DNA of 43,886 nucleotides from assembly GCA_964519615.1 (NCBI GenBank), contig CAZFIM010000017.1, positions 1 through 43,886 on the forward strand, in the 5' to 3' direction. Positions 24,683-32,743 of the stretch are shown in pieces. Under the pieces are notes generated by a model. That model saw only the letters and a list, made by a program, of their open reading frames with translations. It was not told where the DNA came from and did not search any database. A program made the position numbers and the translations under genes. The DNA comes from CAZFIM01 sp964519615. GTDB lineage: Bacteria > Chloroflexota > Dehalococcoidia > GIF9 > UBA5629. Position 1 is the stretch's first letter. Every line of letters begins with the position of its first letter.

Positions 24683-24710
24683 ATTATCTAACTGCTGCAC
24701 CTCCTGTCAA
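24683..24710 (-). promoter_or_regulatory. Candidate promoter of the TRAP operon
   Basis: On the minus strand TTGACA (24710-24705), 16-bp spacer, GATAAT (24688-24683). The leader to the dctP start would be about 140 nt. Confidence 0.55.
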
Positions 24711-25264
24711 TCTAAATTGCGACCTCAAGTGCTATACTTGCATGAATCACTGATATCACTATCGCTTATTAGCGAAAATAGGGGCCTTCCAACGGTATCA
24801 CTGGTTATTGGCGCGCTAATCACGATTATTGTCTACTGCCCCAATAATGCGTATGGTCACTAGAAATGGTTTTATAGATCGGGTCATTGAACGGTTCGTC
24901 AGGGCAGAAGTGTTGTTAATACTGCTGATCATGACTGGTAGGGGATCAGGTGACCAGGTTAACGTATATTACCGATGTATAAGAAACCTCTCAAAAACAA
25001 GATTACACTGCGACCATAAAGGCGAAAAACTAACTAAAATTTTATGTGCAATGTGAGCAGCAAATGCTGTGCTCATTTTACTGCGGCTCCATAACGGAGT
25101 ACATATATAAATAGGACAGGTTTATCTGTAGATAATTATGCGTAAATATACTTATATTTATCTATGACCGGTTGTAAAACATACTCCTTTTTATTTTACT
25201 GAAGCGGTATAAATGCACAATTATCTGTAACTTATGCCCATTAAGGGTGCACAGCCCTTTCTAT
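24711..25264. other. Gene-free stretch between the TRAP operon and the response regulator
   Basis: About 550 nt between divergent genes. A frame at 24829-25056 is open but has no ribosome site, a TTG start and no recognisable protein. An imperfect hairpin with GAGCAGC/GCT..GCTC arms (25055-25074), followed by ATTTTA, is the only terminator-like signal. AT-rich; no repeats or RNA gene recognised. Confidence 0.4.
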
Positions 25265-25294
25265 TTGCGTGAAAAGCGAATAAGACTTTATAAT
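25265..25294 (+). promoter_or_regulatory. Candidate promoter of the response regulator
   Basis: TTGCGT (25265-25270), 18-bp spacer, TATAAT (25289-25294), 58 nt before the ATG at 25353. Confidence 0.4.
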
Positions 25295-25352
25295 TATATA
25301 TATCACTGTGTCAATCAAATATGAGGATTTATGCTGGTAGGACTATGATTTC

Positions 25353-26045
25353 ATGGACAACATCAAAATAATAGTAGCAGATAAACGGGAGTTGTTCAGG
25401 GAGGGTGTGGCTTCCTTACTTGCACGTCAGCCGAACTTCACCGTACTTGCTACCTGTGATACTGGAATGTGCTGCATAAACAAAGCGGCTGAACTTAAGC
25501 CAGATATCATACTCATGGATACTGAAATAGAGGACGAGGATTGTTTCAATACGGTATCCCGCATTCAGGATTTGCTCCCCGGGGTACGCATATTTATTCT
25601 TACCCATTCCGAGGTAGAGAGAGACCTTTTTTCTGCGCTCGAAGCTGGTATCCACGGTTATGTATCAAAGGATATTTCCATAAAAAGGCTGATTGAGAAT
25701 ATCGAAAACATTGCAGCAGGTGAGATTATCATATCGACACCCCTGGCAGCAAAATTTCTTAAGGAAGCGTCATTCTATTGGAAGAATAAAGATAACGGTA
25801 TATTGACCAATTTGCCGCTGCTTACGCAGAGAGAGAATGAAGTGCTTGCTCTTATGGCTACCGGCGCGACCAATAGACAAATTGCCATAACGCTATCGAT
25901 AAGTGAGAGCACTGCCAAGGTACATGTCAGCAATATACTTGATAAGCTCCGTGTTCAAAACAGACAGCAGGCGGCCTCAATTGCATTGAACCAGCGTGAG
26001 AGGGCGCACGGGAAAAGTACAAAGCCCCCCGCACCTGTCCATTAG
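25353..26045 (+). CDS. NarL/FixJ-type response regulator
   Basis: A 230-residue two-domain transcription factor. The receiver domain (1-120) has the phosphoacceptor Asp56 (DIILMDTEIED), Thr84 and Lys106; the acidic pocket has Asp10 but Lys in place of the usual second acid. The LuxR-type helix-turn-helix lies at about 155-215 (LTQRENEVLALMATGATNRQIAITLSISESTAKVHVSNIL). No histidine kinase lies beside it, so it is an orphan here. It is divergent from the TRAP operon, separated by about 800 nt, and could regulate it. The last 18 residues are a basic, proline-rich tail outside the fold. Confidence 0.9.
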   Translation: MDNIKIIVADKRELFREGVASLLARQPNFTVLATCDTGMCCINKAAELKPDIILMDTEIEDEDCFNTVSRIQDLLPGVRIFILTHSEVERDLFSALEAGIHGYVSKDISIKRLIENIENIAAGEIIISTPLAAKFLKEASFYWKNKDNGILTNLPLLTQRENEVLALMATGATNRQIAITLSISESTAKVHVSNILDKLRVQNRQQAASIALNQRERAHGKSTKPPAPVH

Positions 26046-26098
26046 GATTAACAGCGGCTAATGTTTCGTAACTGACTTGGGGAAAAGGCGCAAAGCCG

Positions 26099-26488
26099 TT
26101 AGTTTATTTCCACGGTAAACACTTTTTGCTCTGCCGATTCGGTCTCCCACGGACGCTTATAGGTGAGCGTTATCTCAGTTTTCCCGGACTTGCCGGCCTT
26201 AAAATGAAAATACTGAGTTCCCCCCGCGCCGACCAAACCTTTTTGAGCTTCTTTACCTGTCTTATAGCTGCTTTCGAGCAGTGTTAGCATGCCTTCGTCG
26301 AAGCTTGCTTCCCATTCATAGCCGGTGGTGGGATTGGACTCCAGTGCGATAGTAAACTCTTCACCTGCTTTAACATCGATGGTCTTCCACGGGTCATTGT
26401 AGGTACGAACCGCGCTGCAGCCGCCGGCCAGCAGGACAAGTACCATAACCGCGGCAGCAATTATAAAAAGAGCATTTTTTTTCACCAT
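26099..26488 (-). CDS. Chagasin-like (I42) peptidase inhibitor lipoprotein
   Basis: A 129-residue exported lipoprotein: hydrophobic signal (about 5-22), lipobox LAGGC with Cys24, then an immunoglobulin-like inhibitor domain. The three loops that insert into papain-type proteases in chagasin are visible: NPTTGYEW (52-59), the GAGGTQYFHF loop (around 87-96) and YKRPWE (about 110-115). Thus it probably inhibits cysteine proteases at the outside of the cell. The start could be ATG at 26488 or GTG at 26485; the AGGAGG site is better spaced for the GTG. It lies 55 nt after the next lipoprotein gene in the same direction. Confidence 0.85.
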   Translation of the reverse strand: MVKKNALFIIAAAVMVLVLLAGGCSAVRTYNDPWKTIDVKAGEEFTIALESNPTTGYEWEASFDEGMLTLLESSYKTGKEAQKGLVGAGGTQYFHFKAGKSGKTEITLTYKRPWETESAEQKVFTVEIN

Positions 26489-26543
26489 TTCCTCCTGTTA
26501 TACACCCTGCCGTTTTAATATTTGACGGGTGGTTCTCACTATA

Positions 26544-26984
26544 CTATTTACTGGAATTCCGGAAAAAACGCCACTGCCCTTCATAATATACCGGATGCAT
26601 AATAGAGGACCGCTGCATCTCGCCCGATGTCGTGGAGTATACCAGTGTTACCGGTATTTCCACCACTTCCTCATACGTTCGTCCCGTTTCCTGTGAAGTC
26701 CAGGAGGGCAGTTTCTTCGCCTTTCCCAATTCGTAGCTTTTCAGATTTGATGTGGCTTTAGGAAATTCATTGAGGAAGGTGCTGCGGCTCTCCCAGGTAG
26801 CCTGACTGTCCGGATGCATTATCTCCCATACCTTATCCCATTGATTGAATTTCTCATAGGTAAGGAGGGTGTCTGCGGCTTTTTGTGCTGAACGGGCACT
26901 CGGTGAGCAGCCCACCGCCAGCACCAATGTAAGTATGAGAATGAGCAAGACCGCAAAGGCCTTGACGGTACGATTCAATTTCAT
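26544..26984 (-). CDS. Small exported lipoprotein of unknown function
   Basis: A 146-residue protein: signal sequence (about 5-24), lipobox AVGC with Cys26, and a domain of about 110 residues. The text AADTLLTYEKFNQWDKVWEIMHPDSQATW and the end HPVYYEGQWRFF are reminiscent of NTF2-like or DUF4878-like extracellular domains, in which a helix pair is followed by a curved sheet; this is only a resemblance. The ATG at 26984 has a GGAGG site 8-9 nt upstream and begins the lipoprotein signal, whereas a longer frame (to 27032) has none. Same direction as its neighbours on both sides. Confidence 0.65.
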   Translation of the reverse strand: MKLNRTVKAFAVLLILILTLVLAVGCSPSARSAQKAADTLLTYEKFNQWDKVWEIMHPDSQATWESRSTFLNEFPKATSNLKSYELGKAKKLPSWTSQETGRTYEEVVEIPVTLVYSTTSGEMQRSSIMHPVYYEGQWRFFRNSSK

Positions 26985-27075
26985 GCTGTCTTCCTCCAGA
27001 TTTGCCGGCTTGCCGTCACCGCCGGAAACCATCTAACTCAACTATTCTCTATAACGTACAATTCAATCAATACGG

Positions 27076-28245
27076 TTAAGTTGAGGCTTCGATGCTAGCG
27101 CTGATATCATAGCTTCCTGCGGTCTTTTCCGGAATATATACCTCGAAATCTCTTGTCTCTCCCGGTTTCATGGACTCAGGCATCAACCTGGTGAGCCCGC
27201 CCTCCGCCTCTTTTTCCGTGCCGTCATAGGCGGCCTTATACGTTACCTTTACTATCACATAGGGAGAGTAGACGTTTACAGTTCCGCTGTTCTTTATCTG
27301 TCCTTTGATGACGGTAAGAACATTATCCCCGCCCCCTTCGAAAGTCTGCTCGTCTTTTGCATGGTTGAGGATCTCCACCTGACCCTGGGTACCGGCTTCT
27401 ACTGCAACCGTGGTGAAAGTATCATTGGCGGACACCGCGCGGTTGCCTTCCTCATCCTCAGATTCGACACGGAAATAGTAGAGAGTGCCCGAGAGCAGCC
27501 CGCTGATCAGGACACTGTGCTCTGTGACCAGCTCCGTATCCTCATCGGTGAAGTTTTCGAAGTCCGTGCTCTCTCCGTATTTCACCTGGCTGGTGCAGGC
27601 TTTATCGGTGGTCCAGGTGATGGTTGCCTCATTTTCATCGGCATCTGCTGCTATATCGCTGATATGAGGCTGCGCTGCTGTCTGGGAGCCCGAACTGCTT
27701 GAATTGTTATTATTGGCGCCGGCAGATGGTGTGCTCTGAGAGCCGGGGGTATTCTTTTGACCCAGATTAAGATGACCGGTGGCATAAAGCACTCCCACTG
27801 CCAGTAGAGCTATTGCGATGATTCCGACAAAGGCAATCGTCCATGAGGAAGTTCCCTTCTTTTTCGGCGGATAGCTTCCGTAGGGCGGCTGCTGCCCCGG
27901 CATCCCTCTGCCCTGATACGGGCCGTAAGGTCCTGCACTCTGAGGGGGCTGACCCCATCCCTGCTGCGCGCCCTGAGGGGGCTGACCCCATCCCTGCTGC
28001 TGTGCGCCCTGAGGCGGCTGACCCCATCCCTGCTGCTGTGCGCCCTGAGGCGGCTGACCCCATCCCTGCGGACTGCCCCCGGTCCCCACCTGAGCCCCGC
28101 AATTGCCGCAGAAGGCGGCACCGGGCTCGAGCCCCGCACCGCATGCGGGACAGAGCGCACTTAAGGGAGCGCCGCAGTTGCCGCAGAACGGCTGCCCAGG
28201 CTGATTTTGTGTGCCGCAACGCTGGCATCGGTTCATTCCTTGCAT
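27076..28245 (-). CDS. Zinc-ribbon membrane protein with GWGQPPQ repeats, FN3 and FxLYD-like domains
   Basis: A 389-residue protein with a modular layout. Two zinc ribbons at the N terminus (CQRC...CGNC, residues 7-24; CPAC...CGNC, 32-49), a low-complexity tract of four GWGQPPQ repeats (61-106), a basic stop (KKK at 128-130) and one membrane helix (about 135-155). A serine/asparagine linker, a fibronectin type III domain (about 197-277, ending GTLYYFRVESEDEEGNRAVS) and an FxLYD-like beta domain (about 284-389) follow. The zinc ribbons should be inside and the beta domains outside. Role unknown, perhaps envelope sensing or adhesion. Start ATG 28245; promoter candidate at 28293-28321. Confidence 0.75.
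   Translation of the reverse strand: MQGMNRCQRCGTQNQPGQPFCGNCGAPLSALCPACGAGLEPGAAFCGNCGAQVGTGGSPQGWGQPPQGAQQQGWGQPPQGAQQQGWGQPPQGAQQGWGQPPQSAGPYGPYQGRGMPGQQPPYGSYPPKKKGTSSWTIAFVGIIAIALLAVGVLYATGHLNLGQKNTPGSQSTPSAGANNNNSSSSGSQTAAQPHISDIAADADENEATITWTTDKACTSQVKYGESTDFENFTDEDTELVTEHSVLISGLLSGTLYYFRVESEDEEGNRAVSANDTFTTVAVEAGTQGQVEILNHAKDEQTFEGGGDNVLTVIKGQIKNSGTVNVYSPYVIVKVTYKAAYDGTEKEAEGGLTRLMPESMKPGETRDFEVYIPEKTAGSYDISASIEAST
27928..28065. repeat. Coding tandem repeat, 33-36 bp unit, four copies
   Basis: Four near-identical units encoding GWGQPPQGAQQ(Q). Units differ mainly by one CAG-type (Gln) codon, so copy number and unit length look prone to slippage. All units keep the frame of the zinc-ribbon protein. 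Confidence 0.9.
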
Positions 28246-28292
28246 ACTATCACCTGTATGAGATCTTATCTTCCCACTAAATTACTTACCTG

Positions 28293-28321
28293 ATTATACA
28301 TCCATATAACGTAAAACGAAA
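28293..28321 (-). promoter_or_regulatory. Candidate promoter of the zinc-ribbon protein gene
   Basis: TATAAT on the minus strand (28298-28293) with a weak TTTCGT -35 (28321-28316) at 17 bp; about 48 nt before the start. Confidence 0.4.
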
Positions 28322-28396
28322 TATCGGCTGAAAGTTTAGCCGGAAGACAAATATGTAAAAATAGTGAAGTTTTCGGGTGGAAAAAACGTATGCGTT

Positions 28397-28621
28397 CTAT
28401 CCTGTATCGGGAAGCTCGATTATCTTGTGTTTGCTGCTTGCGCCTGAGATAATGCGGATGGCGCTTTGCGGCACTTTGTAGTAGGCCGCAAGCAGCTTAA
28501 TAACCGCTTTATTGGCCTTGCCTTCTTTAGCCGGCTCCTTTACCTTCAGCGTAAGCTCTCCTCCACTTTCACTGATCTCCTCCACTTTCGCTCCCGCTTT
28601 TACCGTAACGGATATTTTCAC
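28397..28621 (-). CDS. UPF0235/DUF167 (YggU-like) protein
   Basis: A 74-residue single-domain protein. The segments VKEPAKEGKANKAVIKLLAAYYKVP and IRIISGASSKHKIIEL are the family signature. Function is unknown; structures show a small alpha-beta fold. The ATG at 28621 overlaps the mtaB stop (ATGA at 28618-28621), so the two genes are translationally coupled. Confidence 0.92.
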   Translation of the reverse strand: MKISVTVKAGAKVEEISESGGELTLKVKEPAKEGKANKAVIKLLAAYYKVPQSAIRIISGASSKHKIIELPDTG

Positions 28622-29880
28622 AGAATCTGCTCCCCCTGCAGCCTGCCCTTCTTCACACAGGTGAGCAGGACTGGTGTGATAGAGTTGGTCAGATCGGCTA
28701 CGCTGTGTGTGTAAACGCGCAGGTAATTTAAACTGAGCCCGGAATAGAGGCCGCTTCCCGCTTCCTCCTCGTTTTCCCAGAGAACGTCTGCCCGCTGTCC
28801 TGTAAACCTCCGGGCAAATCTCTGAACGCTCTGACGGGCCAGTTCCAGCATTATCCGGCTGCGCTCTTTTTTGAGAGGCTCGCCTGCCTGTCCCGGCATG
28901 GCGGCAGCGGCAGTGCCCGGACGGGATGAATAGGGGAATATGTGCAGAGCGGCAAAATCCATCTGCTGACAGAAGGTAATGCTTTCTTCAAATTCGGCAT
29001 TGCTCTCACCGGGGAAGCCGACCATGATATCGGTGGTGACGGCGGCATCGGGCAGGACGCCGCGTATGCGCCCTACCGCATCGCGGTACTGCTCCGGGGT
29101 GTAGCGGCGGTGCATCCTCTTCAATACCGCGGCGCTGCCGTGCTGGAGCGCCAGGTGAAAGTGGCGGCATACGCGGGGGCTAAGGCATATCCGCAGCAGT
29201 TCCTCCGTTACCTCGCCCGGCTCCAGCGAGGAGAGGTGCAAACGATCTATGTCCGTGCGCAAAAGGATGCTTTCGATAAGCTTGCTCAGGTTGAGTCCTT
29301 CACGGTTATAGGTGCCGATGCGCGTGCCGGTGAGCACCGCCTCTCTGTAGCCGAGCCTTGTACGCTGCTGAATACGGGCGATAATATCCTCTATCGCAAG
29401 GCTGCGTTCCGGGCCGCGCACGAAAGGAACGATGCAGTAGGTACAGAAATTGCTGCATCCGTCCTGTATCTTAATGAAGCTGCGCACGCGGGCGCTGCCG
29501 TTGGCACTGCCGGGGAAAGCGGTACTGCGTATTTCCTGTGCGCGTATGCGGCCGGCAAGGCTCTCTTTCTGCCCGTTGCCGGACACGCTGTCCGCTCCTG
29601 CTTTGAGCAGCGCCTCCGATGCTCGTTCGGCATAGCAGCCGGCGGCGATAACCTGCCCTTGCGGATTGCGCTTTTTCAGCATGCGCACCAGATGGCGCGA
29701 TTTGCGGTCGGCGATATGGGTGACGGTGCAGGTATTGACGATGCAGACATCGGCGCTATCGCCGTCCGTCACTCGCCAGCCGCGTGCGGCAAACTGCAGG
29801 GCAAGCTGTTCTGTCTCAGCCTGGTTGAGCTTGCAGCCCAGCGTGCGCAGGGTAATGCTCGGCCTCATATCAGCATTCAT
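28618..29880 (-). CDS. mtaB: tRNA t6A37 methylthiotransferase MtaB-like (radical SAM)
   Basis: Adds a methylthio group to t6A37 of tRNAs decoding ANN codons. With an ATG at 29880 the protein is 420 residues: UPF0004 domain with [4Fe-4S] ligands Cys16 (LGCKLNQ), Cys51 (NTCTVT) and Cys82 (AAGCYAE); radical SAM domain with CSNFCTYC (Cys142, Cys146, Cys149); and a C-terminal TRAM-like region (about 345-410). KLNQAETE favours MtaB over MiaB. An ATG at 29919 is rejected because it falls in the -35 box; the -10 box ends 9 nt before 29880, so the mRNA would be leaderless or nearly so. Coupled to the downstream UPF0235 gene. Confidence 0.9.
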   Translation of the reverse strand: MNADMRPSITLRTLGCKLNQAETEQLALQFAARGWRVTDGDSADVCIVNTCTVTHIADRKSRHLVRMLKKRNPQGQVIAAGCYAERASEALLKAGADSVSGNGQKESLAGRIRAQEIRSTAFPGSANGSARVRSFIKIQDGCSNFCTYCIVPFVRGPERSLAIEDIIARIQQRTRLGYREAVLTGTRIGTYNREGLNLSKLIESILLRTDIDRLHLSSLEPGEVTEELLRICLSPRVCRHFHLALQHGSAAVLKRMHRRYTPEQYRDAVGRIRGVLPDAAVTTDIMVGFPGESNAEFEESITFCQQMDFAALHIFPYSSRPGTAAAAMPGQAGEPLKKERSRIMLELARQSVQRFARRFTGQRADVLWENEEEAGSGLYSGLSLNYLRVYTHSVADLTNSITPVLLTCVKKGRLQGEQIL

Positions 29881-29889
29881 CACAGACGA

Positions 29890-29919
29890 ATTATAAGAGC
29901 ATGTCCGGTGGAGGGTCAA
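29890..29919 (-). promoter_or_regulatory. mtaB promoter, giving an almost leaderless mRNA
   Basis: On the minus strand TTGACC (29919-29914), 18-bp spacer, TATAAT (29895-29890). The ATG at 29880 follows the -10 box by 9 nt, so the expected 5' untranslated region is 0-3 nt. Confidence 0.65.
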
Positions 29920-29942
29920 ACGGGGAACTTAAGTATGCTGTA

Positions 29943-30124
29943 ATTGCGAGTCCCGATTTTATCGGGAAGTGGCAATCTGCTCAAACGGCTTTCATCAAAG
30001 ATAGACGCCCGGCGCACCGCAGGCAAGGGAAGCGCGGAGACATATGCCTTCTACAGCCGCTGGCTTTCTTCCGTGCAGGCAATCTGTGCAGATCGCCATC
30101 CCGACTCGGTCGGGACGATGACAG
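29943..30124. repeat. MITE-like element with inverted copies of a hairpin repeat
   Basis: Fills most of the gene-free 29.92-30.21 kb gap. The left end has ATTGCGAG, the hairpin TCCCGA-TTTTA-TCGGGA (29951-29967) and AGTGGCAATCTGC. The right end carries the same unit inverted: GCAGATCGCCA, TCCCGA-CTCGG-TCGGGA (30099-30115), CGATGACAG. Related units recur at 33.76 and 36.5 kb. It has no convincing ORF. Confidence 0.65.
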
Positions 30125-30214
30125 GTGTGATCGTGAGAGCTGCACGCTGCGTGTGACCTTGTTTCCGATCTGGATTATATGAGGCGAATGATCCCAATAA
30201 ACCCGCCCCTCAAT

Positions 30215-30243
30215 TTGCGGTAATGTGCCCGATGTGGTATAAC
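30215..30243 (+). promoter_or_regulatory. recJ promoter with very short leader
   Basis: TTGCGG (30215-30220), 17-bp spacer, TATAAC (30238-30243). The expected transcription start (about 30250) is only some 6 nt before the ATG at 30256. Confidence 0.5.
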
Positions 30244-30255
30244 TCAGAGAATCAG

Positions 30256-31941
30256 ATGAACACGAACCATACTCATTGGAATGTACTGCCGCAGATAAGC
30301 AGTCCAGCAAATACCGGGAAATATCATCCGCTCCTTATACAGTTGCTCCATAACAGGGGTATTACAGAGCCGGAGCAGATAGACCTTTTTATGAATAACG
30401 ACGGGCGCCTTGAGGCAGACCCGTTCCTGCTGCCGGATATGGACCGCGCCGTGGAGCGCATCTATCAGGCGCTCATGGCCGGTGATACCATAGCCGTTTA
30501 CGGCGATTTCGATGCAGATGGCGTCACCGCCACCGCCGTGCTGGTACAGGGGCTGAGCGCCCTGGGTGGCAAGCTCATCCCTTATATTCCGCACCGCACC
30601 TATGAAGGCTACGGGCTGCGCGTGAGCGCCATAGAGAAGCTGCGCGAGCAGGGTGTGAAGCTTATAATCACCGTCGATACAGGCATATCCGCCTATACTG
30701 AAGTGGAACGCGCCCATAAGATGGGCATCGAGGTGGTGGTCACGGACCACCATATTCCTCCCGAGAAAATTCCCCCGGCCTGCGCTGTGGTCGATCCCAA
30801 GCGTATAGACTCACGGTACCCGTATTACGACCTCGCCGGGGTGGGCGTTGCCTATAAACTGCTGCAGGCGATGGTCAGGGGCAGAGGTAGGGAAGATATC
30901 ACACAGGAGGTACTGGACCTTGTGGCATTGGGCACCGTCACCGATATGGTCACGCTGACCGGAGAGAACCGCTACTGGGTTAAAAAGGGTCTTGATCTCA
31001 TCAATACCTCCACCCGCCTTGGACTGCAACGGTTAATCGCAAACACCCGCCTGCAGAAGGGCAAGCTGGATGCCCAGAGCATTTCCTGGGTGCTGGGGCC
31101 GCGCATCAACGCAGCAGGCAGGATGGACCATGCCACCACCAGCTACCAGCTGCTGGTAACCGAGGATGTCAAAGAAGCGGATATGCTCGCTGCCATGCTG
31201 GAGAACAAGAACGCCGACCGCCTCAAGCAGACCAGTGAGCTGCTGGAGCGGGCGGATAAAGATATCATCGCCGCCGGCAGCCAACAGCCCATACTGCTGT
31301 CAGCGGGAGAGGACTATCCCGCCGGCGTGATGGGGCTGGTGGCGGGGCGGCTCACGGACCGCTACTACCGTCCGGTGATACTGTTCCGGCAGGGCAAGGA
31401 TACCTGCCGCGGCAGCGGGCGCAGCATAAGGGAGTTCGACCTGATGGCAGCGCTGGACGGCTGTCAGGACCTGCTCTCCAATTATGGCGGTCATACTATG
31501 GCGGCGGGATTCAACATGGCCGCTGATAACCTTGCCGAGTTCCGTCAGCGTATTAAAGCGCTGGCGGCGGAGAAGCTTGCCGGGCTGGACCTGCGGCCGC
31601 ATATCAATATCGATGCTGAGGTATCGCTCAAGCTCTTGGCCGGCACCATGCACATGCAGTTGCAGCAGCTTGCACCCTTTGGGACGGGCAATCCCGTGCC
31701 CTGCTTTGTCAGCCGCGGAGTAGATATACTGGAAAGACGGCAGATGGGCAGTCTGAACGAGCACTTGAGGCTCAAAGTCAGACAGGACGGCACTGTGTGG
31801 GATGCGGTGGGCTTTGGGCTCGGCTCCTGTTTTAGCGAGCTCGGGCCTTCCATGGATATAGTGTATAACCTGGAGATGGACTTCTGGAACGGGGAAGAGA
31901 CGCTGCGGTTGAACCTGCTTGATTGCGCCCCGTCCCGCTGA
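30256..31941 (+). CDS. recJ: Single-stranded-DNA-specific exonuclease RecJ
   Basis: A 5'-3' single-strand exonuclease acting in recombination and repair. The 561-residue protein has the DHH phosphoesterase motifs: VYGDFDADGVTA (82-92), TVDTGISAY (139-147) and TDHHIPPE (163-170), then the DHHA1 domain with GGHTMAAGF (around residue 415) and an OB-fold C terminus. The ATG at 30256 is preferred to one at 30223 because the upstream start lies within the promoter and RecJ homology begins later. It ends one base before the convergent lgt gene. Confidence 0.93.
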   Translation: MNTNHTHWNVLPQISSPANTGKYHPLLIQLLHNRGITEPEQIDLFMNNDGRLEADPFLLPDMDRAVERIYQALMAGDTIAVYGDFDADGVTATAVLVQGLSALGGKLIPYIPHRTYEGYGLRVSAIEKLREQGVKLIITVDTGISAYTEVERAHKMGIEVVVTDHHIPPEKIPPACAVVDPKRIDSRYPYYDLAGVGVAYKLLQAMVRGRGREDITQEVLDLVALGTVTDMVTLTGENRYWVKKGLDLINTSTRLGLQRLIANTRLQKGKLDAQSISWVLGPRINAAGRMDHATTSYQLLVTEDVKEADMLAAMLENKNADRLKQTSELLERADKDIIAAGSQQPILLSAGEDYPAGVMGLVAGRLTDRYYRPVILFRQGKDTCRGSGRSIREFDLMAALDGCQDLLSNYGGHTMAAGFNMAADNLAEFRQRIKALAAEKLAGLDLRPHINIDAEVSLKLLAGTMHMQLQQLAPFGTGNPVPCFVSRGVDILERRQMGSLNEHLRLKVRQDGTVWDAVGFGLGSCFSELGPSMDIVYNLEMDFWNGEETLRLNLLDCAPSR

Positions 31942-31942
31942 C

Positions 31943-32734
31943 CTACACCTCTTGAGCTATCCTGCTTTTGCTGCGGTAGATGAGCATGCGCGCTATTATC
32001 CACGGCACTGTTATTACCAGTATCACTATGCCGATAACCTGCGCCTGCTGCATTCCGAAAAGGAACGGCTCTCCTACGCGGAAATAGCGTACCGTAAGAT
32101 CTCCCAGTGCATAGAAGGCCAGATAGAGCAAAAAGAGCACCCCGTCCGGTTTTACCTTTTTGCGCAGCGCCCATACTATGCCGAAAGCTATCATGTTCCA
32201 GAGAAAGTGGTAAAACTGTGTGGGGTGCATAGGTATGCCCACGGGGGCGTAGCTGTCAGGATTGGTATATACCACCGCCCACGGCAGGTCTGCCGGCTTG
32301 CCGTAGCAGCATCCATTGAGGATGCAGCCTATCCTGCCCACCGCCATTCCCACCAGCGCGCCGGGGGCTATCAGGTCTCCCATGGTCCAGAAGCTCAGCT
32401 TCTTCACGCGGCTGTAGATAATGAATGCCAGCAGTATGCCGAACACAGCACCGTAGACCGCCAGCCCTTCGAAATTGGTGAATATCTGCAGCGGGTGACG
32501 GATGTAGTAGGAGAAGTTATCGATGACATGAAAAAGGCGGGCGAAGAGCACGGCGCTGATAACGGACCATACGGTAAGATTGTAGATGTGGTCTGTATCT
32601 ATAGTGCGCCTGCGGGCTTCCACTAAGGATATCGCCACGATGGAGAGGGTTGCCAGCACGACCATTATCCCGTACCAGCGTATATCGATAAAGCCGAGAT
32701 CGATTGCTACCGGGTTGATTCCTATTTCCAGCAT
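31943..32734 (-). CDS. lgt: Prolipoprotein diacylglyceryl transferase
   Basis: Transfers diacylglyceryl from phosphatidylglycerol to the lipobox cysteine of prolipoproteins, at the cytoplasmic membrane; it would modify the lipoproteins encoded elsewhere in this window. A 263-residue protein with about seven membrane segments. IRWYGIMV (18-25), MAVGRIGCILNGCCYGKPADLPW (130-152, with the essential Arg134 and Asn140) and HPTQFYHFLWN (170-180) are family motifs. GCCYG in place of GN.xxxxG is the form common in Gram-positive-type Lgt. The start at 32734 lies 9 nt after ftsY, so the two are in one operon. Confidence 0.94.
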   Translation of the reverse strand: MLEIGINPVAIDLGFIDIRWYGIMVVLATLSIVAISLVEARRRTIDTDHIYNLTVWSVISAVLFARLFHVIDNFSYYIRHPLQIFTNFEGLAVYGAVFGILLAFIIYSRVKKLSFWTMGDLIAPGALVGMAVGRIGCILNGCCYGKPADLPWAVVYTNPDSYAPVGIPMHPTQFYHFLWNMIAFGIVWALRKKVKPDGVLFLLYLAFYALGDLTVRYFRVGEPFLFGMQQAQVIGIVILVITVPWIIARMLIYRSKSRIAQEV

Positions 32735-32743
32735 TGCTCTCCT

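Noticed and set aside
24829..25056. Open frame of 75 residues between the TRAP operon and the response regulator
   Set aside because: TTG start, no ribosome site, odd composition, and no known domain; a hairpin near its end is likely coincidence.
28942..29943. 333-residue plus-strand frame opposite mtaB
   Set aside because: mtaB on the other strand has all Fe-S and radical SAM motifs; this frame reads as a GC-driven shadow.
29901..30182. Open frame of 93 residues across the mtaB-recJ gap
   Set aside because: It overlaps the repeat element at 29943-30124 and has no ribosome site or recognisable product.
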